A stretch of 64,000 nucleotides of DNA from NCBI RefSeq assembly GCF_048537545.1, contig NZ_CP183218.1. One strand, 5' to 3'. The position numbers and the translations under genes were made by a program. The notes under the pieces were generated by a model, which had not been told where the DNA came from, did no database searches, and saw nothing but the letters and a program-made list of their open reading frames with translations. Shown in pieces: positions 1 through 9,286 of the stretch (positions are counted from its first letter, which is position 1; each line of letters begins with the position of its first letter). This DNA comes from Chania fonticola_B (GTDB lineage Bacteria; Pseudomonadota; Gammaproteobacteria; Enterobacterales; Enterobacteriaceae).

Positions 1-166
1 TTCAGCCCGATCTTTCCGCAACCGATTTCCTCTCGCTACCTTGAGCCACCCCCCTCAGAAATGGTAAGGTTGAGTGTTTTCGAAATTTAATAAAAACTCA
101 AACCCGATAGACTTCCGGCCGCGGCCTGAAGAATGAAGGGAAATACATAGCAAGGGGATTTACGCA
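1..166. other. Intergenic leader upstream of adk
   Basis: No coding region is supported in the first 166 bases. The stretch leads into adk and presumably carries its promoter, but I see no convincing pair of -35 and -10 boxes. A ribosome binding site (aagggg, about 151-156) precedes the adk start. Confidence 0.5.
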
Positions 167-811
167 ATGCGTATCATTCTGCTGGGCGCTCCAGGCGCTG
201 GTAAAGGCACTCAGGCTCAATTCATCATGGAGAAATACGGCATTCCGCAAATCTCCACGGGCGATATGTTGCGCGCAGCCGTTAAGGCCGGTTCTGAGCT
301 GGGCAAAAAGGCGAAAGAAATCATGGACGCCGGCAAACTGGTGACCGATGAGCTGGTTATTGCGCTGGTCAAAGAGCGTATTACCCAGGAAGACTGTCGT
401 AACGGTTTCCTGCTGGACGGTTTCCCACGCACCATTCCACAGGCTGACGCGATGAAAGAAGCCGGCATTAAAGTGGATTACGTGCTGGAGTTCGACGTGC
501 CGGACGAACTGATCGTCGATCGTATCGTTGGCCGCCGCGTGCATGCGCCATCTGGCCGCGTGTACCACATCAAATTCAATCCGCCGAAGGTAGAAGGGAA
601 AGATGACGCCACCGGCGAAGAGCTGACCACCCGTAAAGACGATCAGGAAGAGACCGTGCGTAAGCGCCTGGTGGAATACCATCAGATGACCGCGCCGCTG
701 GTGTCTTACTATCATAAAGAAGCCGAGGCGGGTAATACGTCTTACCACAAGATCGATGGCACCCGTAAGGTGACGGAAGTGAGCGCTGAGCTGGCGGCCA
801 TTCTGGGCTAA
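167..811 (+). CDS. adk: Adenylate kinase
   Basis: Cytoplasmic enzyme that interconverts ATP plus AMP and two ADP, keeping the adenylate pool balanced. The 214-residue product equals the E. coli length. It opens with the P-loop GAPGAGKGTQ at residues 7-16, followed by the AMP-binding segment around STGDMLRAAV, the DGFPRT motif near residues 84-89, and the LID domain of about residues 122-160 with VGRRVHAPSGRVYH. The ATG at 167 has an aagggg ribosome binding site about ten bases upstream. It is transcribed alone and followed by a strong intrinsic terminator. Only shadow ORFs lie opposite. Identity is essentially certain. Confidence 0.98.
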   Translation: MRIILLGAPGAGKGTQAQFIMEKYGIPQISTGDMLRAAVKAGSELGKKAKEIMDAGKLVTDELVIALVKERITQEDCRNGFLLDGFPRTIPQADAMKEAGIKVDYVLEFDVPDELIVDRIVGRRVHAPSGRVYHIKFNPPKVEGKDDATGEELTTRKDDQEETVRKRLVEYHQMTAPLVSYYHKEAEAGNTSYHKIDGTRKVTEVSAELAAILG

Positions 812-829
812 TCGGTGTCAAGGCTGTAG

Positions 830-869
830 AAAACGCTGGGCTTGCGGTTGCTGCCTGGCGTTTTTTTTT
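830..869 (+). terminator. Intrinsic terminator of adk
   Basis: The arms AAAACGCTGGGC (830-841) and GCCTGGCGTTTT (853-864) form a 12-pair stem with two wobble pairs. The 3' arm runs into a tract of nine T residues ending at 869. It lies 18 bases after the adk stop codon. Confidence 0.88.
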
Positions 870-923
870 GCCGCTTCATGCTAGGTTATCAGTGCTACCG
901 TTTCGCTCGACAGGAAGAGCCGC

Positions 924-2057
924 ATGTCCAGGCAGACAAATTTTTTGCAAGAAGCGACCGCGCGCCAGATCGTGCAACGTGCGATGAGCATCATTCACCA
1001 TTCGGTCAACGTGATGGACAGCAACGGCGTCATTATTGCTTCCGGCAACGCCTCGCGCCTGTATCAGCGACACGAAGGGGCGGTATTGGCCCTGACCGAA
1101 AACCGGGTGGTGGAGATTGATGAGGCAACGGCACACTATCTGAAGGGCGTGCAGCCCGGCATCAATCTGCCGTTCAGCTTTCGTAATCAACTGGTAGGAG
1201 CGATTGGGGTTTCCGGCGATCCGGCCCAGGTGCGAGCCTATGGTGAGCTGGTGAAAATGGCGGCAGAGCTGATGGTGGAACAGGCTGCGATGCTCGATCA
1301 ACATCAGTGGGAAAAGCGTTACCGGGAAGAGCTGGCCAACCAACTGCTGCAAGGGCACAGTGAACCTGGTTCGCGCGAGGCGATGGCGGCCTATTTAGAG
1401 CTGGATCTGCAACAGCCACGCATTGTCTGGCTGCTAGAGCTGTATGAACCGCAGCCGCAGGTACTGAGAGGCTTGCTGGCAGAGCTGGAGATCACCCAGC
1501 GTGAGGCGCTGATCACCATGACCAGCTTTAATGAACTGGTGCTCTTGCGCCCGGCCTGTATGAAACAGGGCGTGTGGGACGTACAGCAGGAGCGCAAGCT
1601 GGCCCAGCAGCTCCAGTATGAGATCCAGCAACGCTTTGGCCTGCGGTTGATCGTCGGGGGCTTTTACAGTGGTGAGGAGGGCGTCTATCGCTCCATTCAG
1701 ACCGCAAGAGCAGTGCAAACCATGGCGCACCGTCTCAAACTGGTCCAGCACACGCTGTTTTATGATGACTACCCGCTGCCCTCGCTGCTGTGCGATTTGG
1801 GGGAAGATTGGCGAGCCCAGGAGCTTTCACGGCCCTGGCGGCAATTGAGCGCCCAGGATGAAAAAGGGATGCTGAGAAACACGCTGCGCCACTATTTCAA
1901 TCAGAATTGTGACCAAACCAAGACTGCGGCACAGCTGCATATTCACGTTAACACCCTGCGTTACCGCCTACAGCGCGTAGAGAAAACGACTGGCCTGAAG
2001 ATCAATCAATTGGCGGACGTCTTGCAACTGTATATCGGGATGTTAATGCAGGATTGA
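924..2057 (+). CDS. CdaR/PucR-family transcriptional regulator (sugar-diacid recognition)
   Basis: Transcription factor of 377 residues, close in length to E. coli CdaR (385). The N-terminal 135 or so residues match the sugar-diacid recognition domain (VMDSNGVIIASGN, GINLPFSFRNQLVGAIGVSG). The C-terminus carries the PucR-type helix-turn-helix (about 325-372: FNQNCDQTKTAAQLHIHVNT then LRYRLQRVEKTTGL). In E. coli CdaR activates glucarate, galactarate and glycerate genes. Here it lies 135 bases upstream of a glycerate kinase in the same direction, so it probably controls that kinase. The start at 924 has an aggaag ribosome binding site. Orthology to CdaR itself is not certain because sequence similarity is moderate. 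Confidence 0.85.
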   Translation: MSRQTNFLQEATARQIVQRAMSIIHHSVNVMDSNGVIIASGNASRLYQRHEGAVLALTENRVVEIDEATAHYLKGVQPGINLPFSFRNQLVGAIGVSGDPAQVRAYGELVKMAAELMVEQAAMLDQHQWEKRYREELANQLLQGHSEPGSREAMAAYLELDLQQPRIVWLLELYEPQPQVLRGLLAELEITQREALITMTSFNELVLLRPACMKQGVWDVQQERKLAQQLQYEIQQRFGLRLIVGGFYSGEEGVYRSIQTARAVQTMAHRLKLVQHTLFYDDYPLPSLLCDLGEDWRAQELSRPWRQLSAQDEKGMLRNTLRHYFNQNCDQTKTAAQLHIHVNTLRYRLQRVEKTTGLKINQLADVLQLYIGMLMQD

Positions 2058-2058
2058 A

Positions 2059-2074
2059 TTGTGTGAATGCACAA
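2059..2074. promoter_or_regulatory. Candidate operator between the CdaR-like gene and glycerate kinase
   Basis: An inverted repeat TTGTG-N6-CACAA (2059-2063 and 2070-2074) sits between the regulator and the kinase. Its position suggests a binding site for the upstream CdaR-like protein. No binding data are available here. Confidence 0.4.
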
Positions 2075-2192
2075 AATAACGTTTAATTTTACCCTTTTGT
2101 TTGTGTTTATCGCTAAAGAATTTCCGTTGTCGGCAGGGTATGGTATTCACTAACCGATGCAGTGGCATCCTCTGAAGATTAAGGCACTGTCG

Positions 2193-3341
2193 ATGAACAC
2201 CCTACAGAAAGTGGTAATTGCCCCCGACTCCTTTAAAGAGAGCTTGAGTGCTCAGGGTGTCGCAGAAGCGATCGAGCGTGGTTTCCGGCAAATCTACCCG
2301 CAAGCTCACTACGTTTTGCTGCCTATGGCGGACGGAGGCGAGGGCACCGTCGATGCGATGGTGGCCGCTACCGGTGGGGAAATCATCAATGTGCAAGTAA
2401 GCGGCCCGCAGGGCAAACCTACTGCAGCATTTTATGGTCTGCTGGGGGAAGGGAAAACCGCAGTGATCGAAATGGCAGCCGCGTCTGGGCTGCATCTGGT
2501 GGCGGGAGACGAACGCGATCCGTTAGTGACCAGCAGCTTTGGCACCGGCGAGCTGATCCTGGCGGCACTGCAACGCGGTGTAGACTCGATCATTTTGGGG
2601 ATCGGCGGCAGCGCAACCAACGATGGCGGGGCGGGTATGATGCAGGCGCTGGGCGCTAAGCTACTCGACCAGCACAATCAAGAATTACGGCCCGGTGGCG
2701 CGGCGTTGGCGCAACTGGCGCATATCGATCTCAGCCAACTGGATCCCCGCTTGCAGCAGGTGAAGATCACGGTAGCCTGCGACGTGGATAACCCGCTGTG
2801 TGGCGATCACGGGGCTTCAGCAATCTTCGGCCCACAAAAAGGGGCCACGCCGGAGAAGGTGCGGCAACTGGACAAGGCGCTGCATCATTACGGCACGCTC
2901 CTGGAGCAGACCACCGGGCGCAAGGTCATGCAGGTGCCAGGCTCAGGTGCTGCTGGGGGGATGGGAGCGGCATTGATCGGTTTTCTGGCGGCAGAACTGC
3001 GGCCAGGCATCGAAATCGTGATCGAAACGCTGCATCTGGAAGATGCGGTACGTAATGCTGACTTAGTGATCACTGGCGAAGGGCGGCTCGACAGCCAGTC
3101 GATCCACGGCAAAACCCCGATCGGCGTTGCGCGGGTAGCCAAGCGCCACCAATTACCGGTGATTGCCATTGCCGGTAGCCTGTCAAAAGACTATCAGGTG
3201 GTGCATCAACACGGCATCGATGCCGCTTTCTCGGTGATCGACCGCATCGTGACGCTGCCAGAGGCGCTGGCGGACGCGGCCCATAACCTGGAAGTTACGG
3301 CGCGCAACGTAGCTGCCGTCTGGCAGCTGGCGCAAAAATAA
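2193..3341 (+). CDS. Glycerate kinase (GlxK/GarK family)
   Basis: Phosphorylates D-glycerate to 2-phosphoglycerate, linking glyoxylate and sugar-acid breakdown to glycolysis. Family signatures are VVIAPDSFKESLSA at the N-terminus, MADGGEGTVDAMVAATGG, GIGGSATNDGGAGMMQALG, IFGPQKGAT, GAAGGMGAAL and ITGEGRLDSQSIHGK. The ATG at 2193 is preferred over an in-frame ATG at 2157: it has an aagg ribosome binding site eight bases upstream and gives 382 residues, matching the 381 of E. coli GlxK and GarK. Some segments look more like GlxK and others like GarK, so I do not choose between the names. It is the only glycerate kinase seen here and would complete the Gcl-Hyi-GlxR route encoded about 17 kb downstream. 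Confidence 0.93.
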   Translation: MNTLQKVVIAPDSFKESLSAQGVAEAIERGFRQIYPQAHYVLLPMADGGEGTVDAMVAATGGEIINVQVSGPQGKPTAAFYGLLGEGKTAVIEMAAASGLHLVAGDERDPLVTSSFGTGELILAALQRGVDSIILGIGGSATNDGGAGMMQALGAKLLDQHNQELRPGGAALAQLAHIDLSQLDPRLQQVKITVACDVDNPLCGDHGASAIFGPQKGATPEKVRQLDKALHHYGTLLEQTTGRKVMQVPGSGAAGGMGAALIGFLAAELRPGIEIVIETLHLEDAVRNADLVITGEGRLDSQSIHGKTPIGVARVAKRHQLPVIAIAGSLSKDYQVVHQHGIDAAFSVIDRIVTLPEALADAAHNLEVTARNVAAVWQLAQK

Positions 3342-3468
3342 CCCCTGTTCTACCTGTTGCTGATATAGGTTCCGGTCCGGCGCTTTTCCGTTACAATAGG
3401 CCGCATGAGTGGCTGTTAATACGCTGAGAAATAACAGGGTATTTGCCGGGAAGGACAAGGGGATCGGA

Positions 3469-4431
3469 ATGAAGCAAGAGAAACACGGGGTATTGCTGGT
3501 GAATCTGGGGACGCCAGAGGCACCTACCCCGCAGGCGGTAAAACGCTATCTGAAAGAATTTCTCAGTGACAACCGGGTGGTCGACACTGCGCCGCTGATC
3601 TGGTGGCCAATTCTTAACGGCATCATTCTGCCGATCCGTTCACCGCGTGTGGCAAAGCTTTATCAATCTGTCTGGATGGACGAAGGTTCACCGTTGCTGG
3701 TCTACAGCCGTCGCCAACAGCGGGAGCTGGCGGCGCGTATGCCAAATACCCCGGTAGAACTGGGCATGAGCTACGGATCACCCAGTCTGGCACAGGCGAT
3801 TGACAACCTATTGGCGCAGGGCGTGACCAATCTGGTGGTGTTGCCGCTGTATCCGCAATATTCGTGCTCGACCAGCGCCGCAGTCTGGGATGGTGTTGCG
3901 CGGGTGCTGAAAGGCTATCGCCGCCTGCCATCGATTGGCTTTATCCGTGACTATGCCGAGCACCCAGCGTATATCCTGGCCTTGCAGCAAAGCGTTGAGC
4001 GGGCGTTCGCCGAACACGGTAAGCCCGACCGCCTGGTGATGTCGTTCCACGGTATTCCCAAACGCTACGCCACGCTGGGTGATGATTATCCGCAACGTTG
4101 CGAAGATACCTACCGCGCGTTGGCGGCGGCCATACCGCTGGCCCCAGATCGGGTGATGATGACCTATCAATCGCGCTTCGGTCGGGAGCCCTGGCTGACG
4201 CCGTACACCGACGAAACCCTGAAGAGTCTGCCAGCGCAAGGCGTGAAGCATATCCAACTGATCTGCCCCGGCTTTTCTGCGGATTGCCTGGAAACGCTGG
4301 AGGAGATCAAAGAGCAGAACCGCGAAATCTTCCTGGAGGCGGGTGGCGAGAAGTTTGAATACATCCCGGCACTCAATGATGACGCCGCCCATATCGATAT
4401 GATGCAACAGCTGGTGGGGCAACGCCTGTAA
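3469..4431 (+). CDS. hemH: Ferrochelatase
   Basis: Inserts Fe2+ into protoporphyrin IX, the last step of haem synthesis, at the inner face of the cytoplasmic membrane. The product matches E. coli HemH along its length (GVLLVNLGTPEAPTPQAVKR, SVWMDEGSPLLVYSR, MSFHGIPKRYA with the catalytic His, CPGFSADCLETLEEI with the late Glu). The ATG at 3469 gives 320 residues, exactly the E. coli length, and has aagg-agg-like bases (aaggggatcgga) just upstream. The longer reading from 3409 adds 20 residues with no family counterpart. adk-hemH-gsk order is conserved, although here a regulator and a glycerate kinase separate adk from hemH. Confidence 0.97.
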   Translation: MKQEKHGVLLVNLGTPEAPTPQAVKRYLKEFLSDNRVVDTAPLIWWPILNGIILPIRSPRVAKLYQSVWMDEGSPLLVYSRRQQRELAARMPNTPVELGMSYGSPSLAQAIDNLLAQGVTNLVVLPLYPQYSCSTSAAVWDGVARVLKGYRRLPSIGFIRDYAEHPAYILALQQSVERAFAEHGKPDRLVMSFHGIPKRYATLGDDYPQRCEDTYRALAAAIPLAPDRVMMTYQSRFGREPWLTPYTDETLKSLPAQGVKHIQLICPGFSADCLETLEEIKEQNREIFLEAGGEKFEYIPALNDDAAHIDMMQQLVGQRL

Positions 4432-4542
4432 TCAAGCTGGTTTTTCACCGCTCGGCTGGCAAAATGCTCACGTGAAAACGCAGCAATCAGGCAGGAATGT
4501 GCTAACATTCCTGCCTGTTCACCGCAACTCACCGCCAATCAC

Positions 4543-5847
4543 ATGAAATTTCCTGGTAAACGTAAATCCAAACATTATTTTCCGGTCAACGCTCGCGATC
4601 CGTTATTGCAGCAGACACAGCCTGAAAATGAAGTCAGTACCTCTTATGTCGTCGGTATCGATCAGACGCTGGTGGATATCGAAGCGAAAGTGGATGACGC
4701 GTTTGTCGAACGCTACGGCCTTAGCCTGGGCCATTCGCTGGTCATTGAAGACGACGTTGCCGAGGCGCTGTATCAGGAACTGAGCGACAATAACCTGATC
4801 ACCCATCAATTTGCCGGTGGCACCATCGGTAACACCCTGCACAACTACTCGGTACTGGCGGACGATCGTTCCGTGCTGCTCGGCGTGATGTGCAGCAACG
4901 TCAAAATTGGCAGCTATGCCTATCGCTATCTGTGCAACACCTCCAGCCGTACCGATCTCAACTACCTGCAAGCGGTGGATGGGGCCATTGGCCGCTGCTT
5001 TACGCTGATTAGCGAGAGCGGCGAGCGCACCTTTGCCATCAGCCCAGGCCAGATGAACCAGCTACGCCCGGAAAGCATTCCTGAAGAGGTGATCGCAGGG
5101 GCGGCCGCGTTGGTGCTGACCTCCTATCTGGTGCGTTGCAAACCCGGTGAACCCATGCCGGAAGCCACCATGCAGGCGATAAAGTTTGCCAAAAAGCATG
5201 GTGTACCGGTGGTGCTGACGCTGGGCACCAAGTACGTCATTGCGGATAATCCGGTGTGGTGGCGTGATTTTCTTAGAGAGCATGTCTCCATTCTGGCGAT
5301 GAACGAAGATGAGGCGTTGGAACTCACTGGGTTGAGCGATCCGCTGATGGCCTCAGAGATGGCATTGGACTGGGTAGATTTGGTGTTGTGTACCGCTGGG
5401 CCAAACGGTCTGTATATGGCAGGTTACACCGAAGAGGCCAACAAGCGTGAAACCCAGCATCCGCTGTTGCCGGGCCATATCGCCGAGTTTAACCGCTTTG
5501 AATTCAGCCGTGCGATGCGCCGTGCAAGCTGCGAAAACGCGCTCAAGGTCTATTCGCATATCGCCCCGTATATGGGTGGCCCGGAAAAGATCATGAATAC
5601 CAACGGTGCGGGCGACGGTGCGCTGTCTGCGCTGCTGCATGATATCGCCGCTAACGGCTATCACCGTAACAACGTGCCAAACTCCAGCAAGCATGTGCGT
5701 AGCTACCTGACCTATTCTTCATTGGCGCAGGTCTGCAAATATGCCAACCGCGTTAGCTATCAGGTCCTTAACCAGCACTCGCCACGTTTGACCCGTGGGT
5801 TGCCGGAGCGGGAAGACAGCCTGGAAGAGTCTTACTGGGAACGGTAA
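4543..5847 (+). CDS. gsk: Inosine-guanosine kinase
   Basis: Salvage kinase of the PfkB/ribokinase superfamily that phosphorylates inosine and guanosine to IMP and GMP. The 434 residues match the E. coli length. Visible features are the N-terminal KFPGKRKSKHYFPVNARDPL typical of Gsk, GGTIGNTLHNYSVLADDRSV at the nucleoside pocket and the PfkB catalytic motif NTNGAGDGALSALLHDIAA near residue 352, where the Asp acts as base. It is transcribed alone from a 111-base gap after hemH and ends at a symmetric terminator shared with convergent ybaL. Confidence 0.96.
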   Translation: MKFPGKRKSKHYFPVNARDPLLQQTQPENEVSTSYVVGIDQTLVDIEAKVDDAFVERYGLSLGHSLVIEDDVAEALYQELSDNNLITHQFAGGTIGNTLHNYSVLADDRSVLLGVMCSNVKIGSYAYRYLCNTSSRTDLNYLQAVDGAIGRCFTLISESGERTFAISPGQMNQLRPESIPEEVIAGAAALVLTSYLVRCKPGEPMPEATMQAIKFAKKHGVPVVLTLGTKYVIADNPVWWRDFLREHVSILAMNEDEALELTGLSDPLMASEMALDWVDLVLCTAGPNGLYMAGYTEEANKRETQHPLLPGHIAEFNRFEFSRAMRRASCENALKVYSHIAPYMGGPEKIMNTNGAGDGALSALLHDIAANGYHRNNVPNSSKHVRSYLTYSSLAQVCKYANRVSYQVLNQHSPRLTRGLPEREDSLEESYWER

Positions 5848-5854
5848 CCAACAA

Positions 5855-5888
5855 CCGGCAAGAGCGCTGTTTTAGCGCTCTTACCGGC
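5855..5888. terminator. Bidirectional terminator between gsk and ybaL
   Basis: The arms AAGAGCGCT (5860-5868) and AGCGCTCTT (5874-5882) form a perfect 9-pair stem extended outward by CCGG/CCGG. It lies between the convergent stop codons of gsk and ybaL and so probably serves both. Confidence 0.75.
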
Positions 5889-5897
5889 TTAATGGCG

Positions 5898-7589
5898 TCA
5901 GATTGGGCAGGCGGCCAGCTTCTCTTCGTCCGACAGCGAATCCAGCTTGAGGATATTCAACATGCTGTTGGCGATCTCGCGTTCGCCCATCACCACCTGA
6001 TCGGCACCCCGGTCGGAGATATACGAAACCTCGTCGTCGTAATGAGCGCGGGCGATAATCTCCAGAGTAGGGCGCTTGGTGCGGGCCGAGGCCACGATCT
6101 CACCGGCTTCATAACCGTTGGGAATGGTCAGCAGCAGCCAGCGTGCGCAGTCGAGCCGCGCCAGTTCCATGATCTCGGGATTGGCCGCATTGCCTAACAC
6201 CGCTTTGATCCCTTGAGCGCGCAGCGCTTCAACCCGTGGGCGAGAGTTTTCTATCACCACCATCGACACGCCTTCTTCGGTCAGCTTGGCCCCTAACAGG
6301 CTGCCAACACGACCATAACCGACTACGACGGCATGATTGCAGATATCGACCGGGATCTGCTTCTCTTCCTCCACCGCTTCTTCCAGGATCTGATCCTCGA
6401 TGGTTTCCGTCTTGGCCAGATAGCGCTCCAGCAAGGTAAACAGTAGCGGGTTGAGCATGATTGACAGGATCGCCCCGGCCAGCACCAGATTACGGCCATG
6501 CTGATCCATCATGCCTAGCGTGACCCCCAATCCGGCCAGGATAAAGGCGAACTCACCAATCTGTGCCAGGCTGGCGGAAATGGTCAGCGCGGTACGCTTG
6601 GAGTGACCGAACATTTTGACCAGCGCGAAGGCCGCCACCGATTTACCAAACAGGATAATCGCCAGCGTTGCCAACACCGCCAGCGGTTGGTTGATCAGGA
6701 TCATCGGATCGAACAGCATACCGACCGAGACAAAGAACAGCACCGCAAAGGCGTCACGCAGCGGCAGCGTATCGTGTGCTGCGCGGTGGCTCAGTTCCGA
6801 TTCGTTCAGCACCATACCGGCAAAGAAGGCACCCAGGGCAAACGAGACGTCAAACAGGCCGACAGCGCCGTAGGCAATACCCAGCGCCAGTGCCAACACT
6901 GCCAGCGTAAACAGCTCGCGCGAGCCGGTACTGGCGGTTTTTGCCAGGATCCAAGGCACCACTCGGCGGCCAACGATAATCATCAGCGCGATAAAGGCGA
7001 TAACCTTGCCAATGGTGATGGCCAACTCGGTGAGCAGCTGTGTGGTGCTGGCGGTATCGCTGTTGAGCATATTGGCAAATGCCGGCAGCAGCACCAGGGC
7101 CAACACCATGGCCAAATCTTCGACAATCAGCCAGCCGATGGCGATCTGCCCGCGTTGGCTGTCGATCAGTTGCCGTTCTTCCAGGGCGCGCAGCAGTACC
7201 ACGGTACTGGCGGTGGACAGACACAGGCCGAATACCAGGCCGGAAACCAAATCCCAGCCCATCAGTTTGGACAACCCCATCCCCAACACCGTCGCGACGG
7301 CGATTTGGGCAATGGCCCCAGGGATAGCGATATTTTTTACAGCGAGGAGATCTTTAAGCGAGAAATGGAGACCAACACCGAACATCAGCAGGATCACCCC
7401 AATCTCCGCGAGTTCCGGCGCTAACGAGGTATCAGCGACGAAACCGGGGGTAAACGGGCCGGCAAGAACGCCTGCGGCCAGATACCCTACCAACGGGGAG
7501 ATGCGCAGGCGGTTTGCCAGCATTCCGAAGAGGAAGGCGAGTACTAACCCTCCAACAATAGTGGTGATCAAGGGTGTTGAATTATGCAT
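5898..7589 (-). CDS. ybaL: YbaL, cation/proton antiporter-type membrane protein with RCK (TrkA-N) domain
   Basis: Inner-membrane protein of the CPA2 (KefB/KefC-like) family. Residues 1-390 form a hydrophobic Na+/H+-exchanger domain with about twelve segments (GYLAAGVLAGPFTPGFVADT, FGVGLHFSLKDL, IVEDLAMVL). Residues about 415-530 are a cytosolic RCK/TrkA-N Rossmann domain (VVVGYGRVGSLLGAKL). The start chosen at 7589 gives MHNSTPLITTIVGG, the same N-terminus as E. coli YbaL (MHHATPLITTIVGG), with AGGAGT upstream; the 7634 start would add 15 unmatched residues. The result is 563 residues against 558 in E. coli. The transported ion is not established. Confidence 0.94.
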   Translation of the reverse strand: MHNSTPLITTIVGGLVLAFLFGMLANRLRISPLVGYLAAGVLAGPFTPGFVADTSLAPELAEIGVILLMFGVGLHFSLKDLLAVKNIAIPGAIAQIAVATVLGMGLSKLMGWDLVSGLVFGLCLSTASTVVLLRALEERQLIDSQRGQIAIGWLIVEDLAMVLALVLLPAFANMLNSDTASTTQLLTELAITIGKVIAFIALMIIVGRRVVPWILAKTASTGSRELFTLAVLALALGIAYGAVGLFDVSFALGAFFAGMVLNESELSHRAAHDTLPLRDAFAVLFFVSVGMLFDPMILINQPLAVLATLAIILFGKSVAAFALVKMFGHSKRTALTISASLAQIGEFAFILAGLGVTLGMMDQHGRNLVLAGAILSIMLNPLLFTLLERYLAKTETIEDQILEEAVEEEKQIPVDICNHAVVVGYGRVGSLLGAKLTEEGVSMVVIENSRPRVEALRAQGIKAVLGNAANPEIMELARLDCARWLLLTIPNGYEAGEIVASARTKRPTLEIIARAHYDDEVSYISDRGADQVVMGEREIANSMLNILKLDSLSDEEKLAACPI

Positions 7590-7774
7590 CCATACTCCTC
7601 TGGTTGTGCTCACGGGTGTTACGAAAGGATACATTTAGTTTATTGCATTTGTGCTTTCATTGCTTAGCTAATTTAGGGTTTTGTGTAAAAAACCAGACTA
7701 TTCGTCTATTTTGGCAGAAGGAAGGGGAATTATGGCGTAATTGACCGGATTAAATGGGGTTTCGGAGTGGATAA

Positions 7775-7802
7775 CCCGGTTTAACTTCTGCGCTAAACCG
7801 GG
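7775..7802 (-). terminator. Hairpin downstream of fsr
   Basis: Perfect 9-pair inverted repeat CCCGGTTTA (7775-7783) and TAAACCGGG (7794-7802), 12 bases past the fsr stop. It lacks a long T tract, so it may be a weak intrinsic terminator or an RNA-protecting hairpin. Confidence 0.5.
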
Positions 7803-7814
7803 GTTGTATCAGGG

Positions 7815-9035
7815 TTATTGCTGGTTATGCTCCATATTTGGTAGCAATGCGGTGATAATGCCGATAAGCGGCAGGAATGCACAGATTTGATAAACCAGCT
7901 CGATGCTGGTCAAATCGGCGACATAACCAAGAACTGCCGCACCTAACCCGGCCATACCGAAAGCAAAACCGAAGAATAGCCCGGAAACCATCCCCACTTT
8001 GCCAGGGATCAGCTCCTGCGCATACACCAGAATGGCCGAGAAGGCCGAGGCCAGAATAACCCCGATGATCACCGTCAAAACCCCGGTCCAGTAGAGAGAA
8101 GCATGGGGTAAAGCCAAGGTAAAGGGAGCAGCACCCAGGATGGAGCCCCAAATGACATATTTACGTCCAAACTTATCACCCAAAGGCCCGCCAATGATGG
8201 TTCCTGCCGCTACGGCAAACAGGAAGGCAAACAGATGGAATTGGGCATTCTGTACCGAAACGCCGAACTTATGTATGAGATAAAAGGTGTAATAGCTACT
8301 AATGCTCGCCAAGTAGAAGTATTTGGAGAAGATCAGCACCAGCAGGATGCTTAAGGAGAACACTACGGTACGTTTTGGCAGCGGTTTGACCAGAGAAGCG
8401 GCTTTTGGCTTGCCTTGGGCCGCCCGATGTTGCTGCTTATACCATTTACTGACCTGCAACAAGACCACAATGGCCAGCAGCGCAGCCAGTGAGAACCAGG
8501 CGATATTGCCCTTGCCGTAGGGGGCAATAATCAGCGCGGCCAACAGCGGGCCGAGGGAACTGCCGAAGTTGCCGCCCACCTGGAACAGCGACTGGGCCAA
8601 ACCGTGCCGTCCACCGGATGCCATGCGCGCCACGCGGGATGACTCAGGATGGAATACGGAGGAACCGGTGCCCACCAAAGCGGCCGCCAGCAGCACCAGA
8701 GGGAAAGTGTTGGCCACCGAAAGCAGCAGTAAGCCCGACAGGGTGAATCCCATGCCGATAGGCAGCGAATAAGGCTGCGGGTGTTTATCGGTGTAATAAC
8801 CAATCAGCGGTTGTAGCAGTGAGGCGGTGAGCTGATAGGTCAGGGTGATCATCCCGATCTGCACAAAGCTGAGGCTAAAATCGGCTTGCAAAATCGGGTA
8901 AATCGCCACGATCAGCGATTGCATCATATCGTTGAGCAGGTGGGAAACGCTGATAGCACCGAGAATAGAGAACGCCGTGCCTTTGGCCGCGCTGCGGGTT
9001 ACCGGTGGAATGTCCGTTTCACTACGGTCAGTCAT
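7815..9035 (-). CDS. fsr: Fosmidomycin resistance MFS exporter
   Basis: Inner-membrane major facilitator transporter, about twelve segments, that in E. coli exports fosmidomycin. It matches E. coli Fsr closely: ILGAISVSHLLNDMMQSLI, VGTGSSVFHPESSRVARMAS, GLAQSLFQVGGNFGSSLGPL, KFGRKYVIWGSILGAAPFTL and SGLFFGFAFGMAGLGAAVLG. The start at 9035 (MTDRSETD) gives 406 residues, exactly the E. coli length. The longer reading to 9203 adds 56 residues that overlap the divergent promoter region. It is divergent from ushA, as in E. coli. Confidence 0.95.
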   Translation of the reverse strand: MTDRSETDIPPVTRSAAKGTAFSILGAISVSHLLNDMMQSLIVAIYPILQADFSLSFVQIGMITLTYQLTASLLQPLIGYYTDKHPQPYSLPIGMGFTLSGLLLLSVANTFPLVLLAAALVGTGSSVFHPESSRVARMASGGRHGLAQSLFQVGGNFGSSLGPLLAALIIAPYGKGNIAWFSLAALLAIVVLLQVSKWYKQQHRAAQGKPKAASLVKPLPKRTVVFSLSILLVLIFSKYFYLASISSYYTFYLIHKFGVSVQNAQFHLFAFLFAVAAGTIIGGPLGDKFGRKYVIWGSILGAAPFTLALPHASLYWTGVLTVIIGVILASAFSAILVYAQELIPGKVGMVSGLFFGFAFGMAGLGAAVLGYVADLTSIELVYQICAFLPLIGIITALLPNMEHNQQ

Positions 9036-9178
9036 ATTATTATTAGCCTGGTAAGTGAGAGGAGAAAGCTGACATCTTATAACGTTCATCTTTCGTCCGA
9101 CAACGGGGTAGCAGATTCTCTCTCGATCATTATGTGCTATTGGGAGTGCCGATAAAATTCGAACCGGCCGTGCCTTTC

Positions 9179-9200
9179 CGACATAATTTGACGTATGTCG
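9179..9200. promoter_or_regulatory. Inverted repeat in the fsr-ushA divergent region
   Basis: CGACATA (9179-9185) and TATGTCG (9194-9200) are perfect complements separated by eight bases. A TACAAT sequence at 9235-9240 is a plausible ushA -10 box. The repeat may be an operator for either gene; no known regulator motif is recognised. Confidence 0.3.
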
Positions 9201-9286
9201 CAAAAATTTGAAATTAGTTGCAGCCGATTCGCGTTACAATTTCGTCCTTATCAAAAAATACCCATTATTAACCATGGAGATCTGCC

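Noticed and set aside
6603..7424. A 273-codon plus-strand frame opposite ybaL
   Set aside because: It lies wholly antisense to a well-supported gene, is rich in Gln, His and Arg as shadow frames of GC-rich genes are, and has no family motif.
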